Source: Cardinalis cardinalis
Taxonomy: Eukaryota > Chordata > Aves > Passeriformes > Cardinalidae
Direction: 5' to 3'
Assembly: GCA_014549065.1 (NCBI GenBank)
Contig: JACDOX010000133.1
Span: forward strand, 165,853-229,852
DNA: 64,000 nt
In this document: positions 55,286 to 64,000 of the stretch, one piece after another
How the letters are laid out: each line of letters begins with the position of its first letter
How positions within the stretch are numbered: the stretch's first letter is position 1
Notes under the pieces: model-generated
Database searches by the model: none
What the model saw: the letters and a program-made list of their open reading frames with translations, nothing else
Told to the model about the DNA's origin: nothing
Position numbers and translations under genes: made by a program

Positions 55286-58089
55286 CCATGGGAAGTTTGA
55301 TAATTAAATAAGGAGACAATAGAGCACTCCAGGGTTAAAGGGAGCCATGGAAAAGTTCTGGGAAGTTTGTTTGGCACCACCCCAGTCCTGGCTGCAGCCA
55401 NCAGAGCAAGGAAGATGAAATGACTTTAAAGGTATTTGTAGAGATTTTCCCTAAGTTGGAGAGGAAAGAACAAAAGAAAAAAAAAAAAGGTGGAAAGGGA
55501 ATAAAGAAAATCTCCAAAGAGGGAAGGGACTCTGAAAAAGGAGAGTATGCTCCTGAAATACTGATGGAGGAAGAGGCTGAGAGAGGAAAAACAAAGAGAT
55601 CAGGGATAAGAGGGGCTGGACAAGGGAAGAGTCCAGAAAAAGAATCCAAGGAGANGAAGCCCAGGCAGCATCAGGGAGCTGAGAGGGTGAGAGACCCCCT
55701 GGAAACTCTGGGGGGCTCCCAGAGCATTTCCACCAAAATCCAATAATGTGTTCTGGGGAGAGAGCCAGGGGCAGCCAGGAGATGAGGGGAGCAGAGTTTG
55801 TGTTTTATGAGTTTTCCCTTGGAAGAAGCTCGTGGAGAAAGGGCAGAGGGGCCAGAGCTGCTCCTCTGGGCAGGAGTCAGACCCTGCCAGCAGCAAAGGG
55901 GGGCCACGCTCAAAGACACCCCAAAAACCACACAAGAAACACTCCAAGTTCACCCTTCTGGTGGGGAAGCCAGGACCCTTCATATTCCAGCCCCAAAACA
56001 TCGAGGGGGATGGGAACAATGGATTTTCCTTCCTCCCAAGCACAGCCAAGATGGAAAGGCAGGTGGAAAGTGGTTTAGGATTGCAAGTCAGGAGAGCTCT
56101 CCTCGTGCCAGCTCTCCAAATGACATCACTCCAGCAAACTGGCTGCAATTCAAGCCCAGGAATGCCCNGATCAGGCATTAGAATATTTGGGAGTGTGTTC
56201 TGCTGTGGATGGATGGGATGATTCCAGCAGCNGACCCCACTCCCCCTCCACAAGGCACAGCAGGAACCCCCATCACATAAATTCCAGTAATGCAACAAAT
56301 CCACAGCTTGGGAGGGAACTCCCCGAGATCCCAAAGTCCAGGTTCCAGCAGGAACTGGCACCAGCCCCTCTCCAATGAGAGGCTTTCCTTAAAAACCTGC
56401 AGGAATCACATCCACAAACTCCCAGGATTTATTCTCTCCCTCCCTGGCAGGGTGGGAGATTCCCCACTAAGGGAGGAACATCTTGAACCGGACAGGAACT
56501 TTCCCAGTGTCCCCAAAACTGAGTCACGACTCCCTTTAATCTAATAAACACTTCCAGGGCTGCTGACTCCATGTCCTCGTAATTCCCACAATCCCACAGA
56601 TTTCTCACTCCTGTCCAGCGGTTTTCTCTTTTCCCTCCCTGGGGAAGGCCACCAAGAAGAGCTGGATCATTCCAGGNCTTCTGCTGCAGATCCAGCTCTC
56701 AGTGTCACCCACACACATTCCCCCATTTCTTCCTGTTCTCCTCATTTCTGGGACAACAAATCCAAATGTCACCAAAAAGCCTGGGAGCAGCCCTGGCTGG
56801 GGTTGTGCTGGCACATAATAAACAGCCCCTGCTCCTGGGCATTTATAACTAAAATAAAATGAAATAAAAATGGGAAAAAACACCAGCCTCCGCAAGTCCC
56901 AGGAACTCCAATCAATAATTCTGCTGGTTTTATTGCAAAGAAAAACATTTTTAAACTTAGACAGCCTTTTCCTTTCTGTAGGTCCAGAGATTAAATTTAT
57001 GTCCCTCTTGCAACTCTTAATCCAAAGCATTAAAGCAGCAGAGGCATCCAGGATCCTCTGGAAAGCTGGGAATATTTATGAGCAGGCACTGGGCCTCTCT
57101 ATATCAGCAAGGAGTGGTGGAGGGAAGGACTGGAGAATGCACTTGAGATTTACCTCCCTCCTGCTGGGAATTCAGTGTCTGGTGCAGCCACAAATCCTGC
57201 CATGACATAATATTCCATAAAAGAAAAATATGGCACCAATGTTTTATTTGTACATAAAAAGCCTCGTTTTAATTAAAAGGAAAAACACAGAGGGGTCTTA
57301 TCAGGGGGTTTGGCAAGAAATAAAGTGATGCCTTCAGTGTTATACAACCAAAAACTACTGGAAGATTTTTTTTTAGAACTTCATTTTTATCTAGCCTGAG
57401 ACACATTCCCCCAGCAGAGTTATTGGGAGGATTTTATTCTGGTTTTGTGTAAAGAATAGGAGGATATCGTGTTCCTAAGGATATTTGAATTGTGGCAGCC
57501 CCTCAAGGTCACTGTCCCCTGTCCCTCATGGAGGGGAGCTCCATCCCAGCAGGAATTCAGCCCAACCCCTTCCAACCTCGGCACCTTTTCCCACTTTTGG
57601 CATCGTCCCTGTGCCTTCATCCAGTTTGGTTTGCACCGACTGCGATTCCAGCTCATTTCTCCTGGAGCCAAATTCAATGACTCAATCCCAGCCCAGTCCA
57701 AGATATCAACTCCTGCCTTCTCTTGGGTGGAAATCTGGGATATTTTCCCTTCCTCGGCGCAGTTCTCACCCCCAAGTGTGAAATGACCTGAGCGCCTCCA
57801 AAGCCCCGGCTCGGGCTGGCTCCCGCTCCGTTTGGGGCCAGGTTGGGTCTATTTTGGGTGAAATCCTTCCTNGAGCAGAACCAGGACACCTCTGGAGAAC
57901 GAGCCAAGGTCCTGGAGGTGCCTCTGTGTTTCCATCAGCTATTGTTGCTCATGGAGAGCATGGAGAGAGGGAAAAGTGATTCCCTGCCCTTCCCATTCCC
58001 AGTTCAAGCCCCGCTGGCCAATTCCACAACTCCCTGCAAAGCCATCACACCTTGGTCCTCCCAGTTCCCTTTGGCCATTCCAGCAGCCA
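55286..58089. other. Unique sequence; purine-rich tract and one AT-rich island, no gene
   Basis: 55440-55700 is strongly purine-rich (AAAGAAAAAAAAAAAAGGTGG), which yields a Lys/Glu-rich 108-codon open frame (55420-55746) with no recognisable domain. 57205-57440 is AT-rich, repeat-free DNA that could be constrained non-coding sequence. Composition is the only evidence for either. Confidence 0.4.
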
Positions 58090-58195
58090 CCATGGAATGG
58101 TTTGGGTTGGAAAAGACCTCAAAGCTCACCCTGTTCCATGGGCAGGGACATCTTTCCTCTCCCAGCTTACTTCAAGCCCCAGCACCTCCTGGGAA
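58090..58195 (-). mobile_element. CR1 LINE 3' end (reverse), internally deleted
   Basis: On the plus strand: CATGGAATGGTTTGGGTTGG, AAAAGACCTCAAAGCTCACC, CCATGGGCAGGGACATCTTT. The sequence then jumps through a diverged stretch to CTCCTGGGAAGGTGGGAACA. The first 70 bp are unmistakable CR1. Confidence 0.88.
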
Positions 58196-60124
58196 GGTGG
58201 GAACACCACGCGTTGCTTGGGGCTGCACAAGGAGCAATCCCAGCTGGAAAACCCCAAAACNGGGACCACAAAGAGGCTGAGCAGTCCTCGTGCTCTATGC
58301 CAAAATTTGGATAACACCTCAAAATTCCAGCCACAGAGCAATTCCAAGCATGGCAGAGCCGTCTCCCGGTTATTTTTTCAGGACTTCTTGTGCCCTTCCT
58401 GCCCCTGGCACGGAGCTCAGCAGGATCTGCTGTCTGATCCCACGGAGCAGGGCTGGAGCTGCAGAAGCCTGAGGATGACTCACGTCACACACACACCAGT
58501 CTGGGCTTCTGGATTTTATTTTTACTCCAGTGAAACGTCCAGCTTGCCCTGGAGCAATCCCATTAGTCACGCTGGCTCCTGGGAACGGGCAGAGTCTGAG
58601 CGGGATCAAGAGTCAGATGTGGTTTCCTCCTTTTTGATTTGATTATTATTTATCAGGAGTGAAATTCCTGCCTCGGGATGAGCCCTGTCCTGCAGCCCTT
58701 CCATGGAATATAGGTCACCTAATTTCATCCCCAGAGACACGAACAGCTGCTGAGAAAAATCCTTTTCAGATTTCCTGAGAAATTTTTTGGGACAGGAGCA
58801 GCACTTGCTCTGCAGCCTCAAAGCCTCACTCTGACTGACTTTAAATCCAGGATTTTTGAGTTAAAGCACCCTTGCAGAGGAGAAATACCCAAGGAAAACA
58901 GAAAGGCTCATTAGCATGGAGGGAGAAAAGCCCCAGGCAGTGATTAAGGGCTTTAGGAGGACCCTGGGGACTTTGTGCATCCGTGAATTATTTGTTGTGT
59001 TTATTGCTCTGGGATCCAAGCAGGATGAATCCATCTGCTGAAACTCAAAGCTGTAACCCCAAACCATAACTCAGAGCTAGGATGGAGNTCCAGGCAAGCA
59101 CATGGAGTCCTTGGGATGCTCTGGATGACTCAGGACTGCAGCATCTCCTCAGACAAAGGGTCCCCAAATTTCCTCCCAAACTCAGACAAAATCCCCCTCT
59201 CCACACACAGAAAAAGGGATTTAAACACTGGATGGAGCAAAAAGAACCTTGCTTTTCCAGCCTGTAAAAGTGGAGGACAGGGCTGGGGGTTCTGATTAAA
59301 AATCAAAGATGATAAATCCAANTCTGAGCAAATTCCAGCTATGGGTGCTTGGAGGATCCTGCCTCAAAAGGGCTCATTCCACACTCTGGGATCACCTCTG
59401 GAGCTCCTTCCCTCCCATCCAGGCGTATCAGGAGCTCATCACCTCTACTTCCCCCTTCCCAGCAGAGTCTGGAGCTGCAAGGCTGGCACATTTCATCCCA
59501 ACCCCGAGAACCTTTGGAGGAATTTTCTGGTGGAAGATTTGCCCTTAAAGGAAAACCCCATTTGCAGCATTTTGTACAAACTCCTTCCCTGGGATGCAGA
59601 GAGCGTGAGGAGCTGCCACAGTTTGAGCAGGAGCACCTTTGCATGAGGGATAAAACCAGCACCTGAATCTGAGCCAGGCTTCTCCCAAGGAGACAGAATC
59701 CCTCACATTTCTCCAACCCATCCAGATTTTATCAGACTTGCTGCTAATCCAGCAAACAACAGCCACCAGGAACAGGGAGACCCAACCAAAACTCCCTGTG
59801 GGGAAACAGAGCTTGGTGGAAGGAAAACCTCTGCACTGCAAGCTCTGCCTGCAGACACAACATCCCCCAGGAGCATCCCTGGCATTTCCCACTTCCAGNG
59901 GCCCTTCCTGCCAGAGGGGAGGGAAATGTGGCTGTGGCTGAGGGCCTGAGCAGCATCTTGGCTGCATCTGCNCCCCAGCATCCCACAGGAGCTTTCCGTG
60001 GCTCCCACCACAGCCATCCATTCCTTCTCGCCTGTCTGCTTTGGTCTGCAAGCCTGAAATTCCCAATCTCCCAGCTCCAGCCAGCAGCTCTGAGTACACA
60101 CCAGTTGTCTCCAGTTCAGAGGCC
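58196..60124. other. Unique sequence, no gene supported
   Basis: Nothing is recognised. Confidence 0.5.
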
Positions 60125-60332
60125 TCACACAGAATGGTTTGGGTTGGAAGGATCCCAAAATTCATCTCATCCCACCCCTGCCATGGCAGGGACACCTCCC
60201 ACTGTCCCAGGGTGCTCCAAGCACCATCCAGCCTGGCCTGGGACAATTCCAGGGATCCAGGGGCAGCCACAGCTGCTCTGGGAAATCCATTCCAGGGTCT
60301 CCCCACCCTCACAGGGAAGGATTTTCCAACTC
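60125..60332 (-). mobile_element. CR1 LINE fragment, 3' end (reverse)
   Basis: On the plus strand: CACACAGAATGGTTTGGGTT, GGAAGGATCCCAAAATTCAT, CATGGCAGGGACACCTCCCA, CTGTCCCAGGGTGCTCCAAG, CATCCAGCCTGGCCTGGGAC, AGGGATCCAGGGGCAGCCAC, CACCCTCACAGGGAAGGATT. Well preserved. Confidence 0.95.
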
Positions 60333-61015
60333 ATCCCCGGAATTACAGCTCCTGCCCTGCCTCACAACACCCCAACTAAAATAGTGCCCCAGATTTCCAG
60401 CTTTTATTACAGTTTTCCCTATTAATTTGTTTTAAAGCCAAGACAGGTGCAATAATAAATCAGACAAAACCCAGCTCGCGTTCCTTGTGCCATAATGAAC
60501 CTTCAAGCTCATTCCAGCAATAATGATACTGCACACGACTTTACCTCTGCAAAGGTAAGAGATGGAAAGCCAGGCGACAAAAAGGGAAGTGAAAAAATGA
60601 AAAATTAGTTACAACAACTGAAATAAAAACCCTAAAGAACCAAGGGTTTGAGTAGATTCATTCAGTGCAACAGAACAGGAACCCTGTGGTNAAACCCATG
60701 CAGAATTCCAGGGATTTCACCTCTGAGATACATCCCAGGGCAGGATACTTGAGTTACAGTGTGGGACTCAGGAAGAAACAAAGGAGGAAAATGCTGCAAT
60801 GAGTTCTGAGAGGAAAAGCCTGCCGGAATTGATGGGTTTTAAAGCACTTCCAGAAGTCAGCCTTGTTTGCAGGTTGGATAAGAACCACAAACTGAATCAG
60901 AGCTCACTTTGTTAGGGCAGCACAGCCACAGAATTCCAAGGAAATAAAAGGGCTTTTATAAATACNAATATATAAATTTACAAAGCCCTCAGCCTGCCTT
61001 GCGTGGCACCCTCAC

Positions 61016-61023
61016 ATTTGCAT
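61016..61023 (-). promoter_or_regulatory. POU octamer (ATTTGCAT on plus)
   Basis: Exact octamer reverse complement in CACATTTGCATTTCAC. A single 8-base match has little weight alone. It lies about 450 bp from the palindrome-bearing AT-rich island. Confidence 0.2.
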
Positions 61024-61509
61024 TTCACAGCATNAAGGTCCTTTGATTCCCAAAAACACCCCCTGGAGCTCAGGGCAAGGCTCCAGCTGCAACCAGAGGA
61101 AAACCATTCGGGGCAAACAAACAAACCAACCAACCCCAACCCAACCAAGCCAGCAAAGTGCCAATCCCATCCCAACTCCTCTCTGTTGCCTGCTCCCTTC
61201 AGGAATGGCCTCAGAGACCTCTGGATGGGAGGAAGGAGGAATGGGTGGCACAGGGAGAGCACTGGACAGGGCAAACCCCACATTGAACCATCCCAAGAGC
61301 CCAAGGCTCACTCCAATTCCTCCTGAGGAACTCCAGCTCCAGGTGGGTGGCAGGAAACAAGCAGCAAGCTGGGCAAGACCCTCACCTGGAAGGTCAGTGC
61401 CTCCAGAGTCCCTCACAGCGATGGGATCCCATGGGAATGTCCTTGAGAGCTCTCATGGCAGTGGCAGCTCTGCTCTGAGCCCTGTGCCTGGCTCCATCCC
61501 TTTTATCCT

Positions 61510-61645
61510 GGGATCCCTGCTCCTGCCTCCTGCTGATCCCACTCAGCACCCCTGATCCGCCCCAGCATCCCCACTCCTGCCTCCTGCTCATCCTCGCTCT
61601 TGCCTCCTGCTCATCCCCCCCAGCATCCCTGCTCCTGCCCCTCCT
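61510..61645. repeat. Degenerate CTCCTGCCTCCTGCTSATCC repeat
   Basis: CTGCCTCCTGCT(C/G)ATCC recurs about four to five times with irregular 20-35 base spacing. Confidence 0.7.
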
Positions 61646-62408
61646 GCTGATCCCCTCTGACGTGAGCTCTGGCCCCAGGGACGGCTCCTCCTGCCCACTC
61701 ATCCTGCCCCGGAGCCGTGGGGATCTCCAGCCCCAGCTGCGGAAGCTGCGCCGTTCCTGGGTGGTCCTGGAGGGAGCCCCACGCTCCTGACGCCATCTCC
61801 CCTCGCCCACCCCAGCTCCAGTGGACATCCTGAACTCTCAGCACGTCCATAAAATTGGTGGGGCAGTNGTTAACTGTGTCATCCTACAAACATCCCCTGG
61901 CTGCTCCAAGCTCTCCCGTCCATCCCATTCCCAAAGGAACATTTCCAACGTGGAGAGCTGGAATTTCACATTCCCCTTCACAGCTGTGCCAGGAGGGATG
62001 AGGAGAAGGAAAGACAAGGCTGGCACAGCTGGCTGCTCCTTCCCAGCCTTCCTGANCCTCTGGATGCTCAGTGCTCCAATCCCCAAATGCCAAATCCCAA
62101 CATGGATCAACAACAGACTCCAAGGGGAGCTGGGAGACCACTCACGTGCCAGGAGATGGATGCTCTGGGTGTAGTTTGGAAGCCTCCNCACCACCATCCT
62201 TGCTTATCCTGCTCTTTCCCATCCTAAAAATCCTCATCAGTGCATTACCCTTGGAAGCAGCAGGCACAGGAGCACTGCCAGCCCTGGGGGCTGCACAGGG
62301 AAGGTCATGGAGAGCAATTCCTCCCTTGGAATCACCTCCCAGCTCCTCCCTGCCTGCCCACATCCCTTCCCCACACCTGGATGCTCACAGCTGGGAATTC
62401 CCCATCCT

Positions 62409-62515
62409 GGGAAGAGNTCAAGGNTTTGGAGCAACCTGGAACAACNCATGGCAGGGGTTGGAACTGGAGGAGCTCTAAGGGCCCTTTCCACCCAATCCAG
62501 TCTGGGATTCCATGC
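62409..62515 (+). mobile_element. CR1 LINE 3' terminus, internally deleted
   Basis: GGAAGAGNTCAAGGNTTTGG, AGCAACCTGGAACAACNCAT, GGCAGGGGTTGGAACTGGAG, GAGCTCTAAGGGCCCTTTCC, ACCCAATCCAGTCTGGGATT. The GGCCAGGTTGGACAGGGC and AGTGGAAGGTGTCCCTG blocks are missing. Three ambiguous bases fall within it. Confidence 0.87.
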
Positions 62516-63970
62516 TGGGAGCTCACCTCCCATCCCAGCCCTGGAGTTTGGTGAAACCCAAGATGAACAGAGTGAGCGACTCCACCCCCTAAACCTAAAA
62601 AAAGGGAAAGTTGGGGATTTTTTTCCCTCCCTTNTTAATTTCTCCGCGGATGTGTAACCACAAAGCAAACAACCTCCATCTGCAGAGCCACGTTCTGCTG
62701 CAGGAAGGAGAGGGGGTGTGGAAAAGCTCTGGGGAGAGGGCTCAGCTGCCAAGCAGGATGTTCTGAGGAGAGACAATGGAATCAGGGCTGCTGGAAGGAA
62801 GGCAGGTGGGCTCTTCCTTCCTTCCCCCCCCTCTTTTTTTTTTGCACACCCCAATATTTGTTACAGGCCCAGCACGTCCCACCCTGCCAGCAGAATTCCC
62901 ACCTGGGACTCTTCCTGCTCAGGGGGAGGCTGTGGGGATGCACCCGAGCTGGCACCTGCATTTTAAGGAAAGCATTTTGGGAGTGGTGAACAACATGCCC
63001 AGGGCAGAACAGAGTTTGGAGATCCAGATTCCACCTTCTGGCTGTAACCAGGGCGGGATTTTTCCTCCTGGTGCAATTCCCCCTCCGTTGCTCCCTGCAG
63101 GAAGGTGAGGAAAGCCCAGCCAGCAAAGAGGAGGGATGCCGAGGTTTANCCCGACTCACTGCAGCTCTGGGAGCCCGCTGACAGCCCAGGAGACAGCAGG
63201 AAATGCCTCATTTTCACACGTGTGANGGAAACTCCCAGAAAAGCTGCAATCCCAGCAGCTCCATCAGCATCATCACCTTAACGCTGCCTTTTCCCTACCG
63301 ACTCCAATTAGGCTGAACGTTCCCCGAGCAATAAAGAGCAGGAAATTGGAATTTCAGGAGGATTTTCAGACACTCGGAATGCCCAGGTCACAAACTGACT
63401 CTCCCCTGGTGGGAGCTCGACGTTGAGAGCTCCACTGAAGAGATTTTTCCCGTTTCCCTTGAACTCGGAGCGCTGAAATCCCGCGGGGTGCGCGGGAGGA
63501 ATTTCATTTCATTTCACTTCACACAGAGGCATTAATGACATTCCCATCCCGAGGAGCCCCATCCAAACCTATATTCCAGCAGAGCCAGCTGTTTGCCTCG
63601 ACAATGAGCTCACAGCAACCTCAACATTCATTTGCAGCAGCTGGAAATTTGGCAGGGCGGGAGGGGAACGTCTGAGTGGTGTGGACACCGTGTGGATGTG
63701 CTGGAGGAGAGTGGGATGAGAGCAAAAGTCACCTCCAACCCCCCAGTTTGAGCAGCAATTTGGTGTCACTCAACTCTGGTGAGCCTAAAATCCTCTGCCA
63801 CAATATTTAAGGAAGGCCAGTCGTGGCAGGTCCATCTCTGTTCCCTCCCGGTGTCACCACCAGCCTTTGCTCTGGATCACGCTGGAAAAGTTGAACCTCC
63901 ACATGATTTGCAGATTCCAGCCAAATGTAAAGAGATCAAAGTCCAGGCTCTTTTTATGACCTCACCTCCA
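62516..63970. other. Unique sequence, no gene supported
   Basis: A small CpG-bearing stretch lies at 63464-63500 (CTCGGAGCGCTGAAATCCCG), followed by a (TTTCA)n trio. Nothing else is recognised. Confidence 0.5.
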
Positions 63971-64000
63971 CAGAACAGTGGAATGGTTTGGTTTGGAAGG
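63971..64000 (-). mobile_element. CR1 LINE 3' end (reverse), cut by window edge
   Basis: CAGAACAGTGGAATGGTTTG followed by GTTTGGAAGG is the start of a reversed CR1 terminus that continues beyond the window. Confidence 0.8.

Larger units (their letters stand above)
60333..62408. other. Unique sequence; possible conserved island at 60430-60720, no gene
   Basis: 60430-60720 is AT-rich, repeat-free and carries an almost perfect palindrome TTACCTCTGCAAAGGTAA (60541-60558), whose right half doubles as a consensus 5' splice donor (AAAG/GTAAGA). An exact POU octamer on the minus strand (ATTTGCAT) is at 61016-61023. 61510-61640 is a degenerate CTCCTGCCTCCTGCTCATCC repeat. No exon could be tied to the donor. 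Confidence 0.4.

Noticed and set aside
55420..55746. Lys/Glu-rich 108-codon frame as a gag-like or nuclear protein
   Set aside because: The composition follows from a purine-rich tract, and no recognisable motif or neighbouring retroviral gene exists.
63510..63527. Interferon-response-like GAAA repeat (on minus strand)
   Set aside because: The spacing is 5 bases (GAAAT repeats), not the GAAANN spacing of an ISRE; a simple repeat is the better reading.

Overview
The window looks like nuclear DNA from a bird, most likely a songbird-type genome. The evidence is about two dozen 5'-truncated CR1 (chicken repeat 1) LINE fragments on both strands. Several carry the recognisable CR1 3' terminus, with words such as AGGTCCCTTCCAACCC or, on the other strand, ATGGTTTGGGTTGGAAGG. 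There is no bacterial, organellar or viral architecture. The assembly is draft quality: single ambiguous bases (n) are scattered through it, and one 355-base gap lies at 37707-38061.

No protein-coding gene, exon chain, tRNA, rRNA or other RNA gene could be supported. Long open frames are common, but they come from stop-poor, compositionally biased or tandemly repeated DNA. They share no recognisable domain, conserved motif or splice-consistent exon structure. The window is best read as intergenic or deep intronic sequence.

Layout: 1-6.5 kb is unique sequence with two CR1 3' ends and a 23-bp minisatellite. 6.5-7.1 kb is a 547-bp A-rich, almost C-free block. 7-12 kb is unique sequence with a GATA-motif triplet and an AATAAA hairpin near 9.9 kb. 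12.3-14.2 kb is a repeat cluster: a 14-bp minisatellite, a 167-nt tract of only G and T, and a second 23-bp array. 14-28 kb is unique sequence with scattered CR1s, including one whose 3' end has expanded into four copies of a 49-bp unit (18.7 kb), and a 143-bp duplication (22.4 kb). 28.5-29.0 kb is an 18-bp minisatellite of about 28 copies. 30.6-34.1 kb is a near-identical tandem duplication of about 1.76 kb. 37.5-38.1 kb is a minisatellite interrupted by the gap. 41-48 kb is CR1-dense and holds a CR1 split by a roughly 190-bp segment that also occurs 1.9 kb upstream. 48-64 kb is mostly unique sequence with a few CR1s, AT-rich simple repeats and a 48-bp minisatellite (53.7 kb).

The most notable content is structural: the recent 1.76-kb duplication (real or an assembly artefact), the duplicated segment inside a CR1, the CR1-seeded 49-bp satellite, and several minisatellites built from the same short words that pervade the background. 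A few AT-richer, repeat-free islands with homeodomain-, octamer- or E-box-like words are flagged as possible conserved non-coding elements. That is composition-based inference and would need cross-species alignment.
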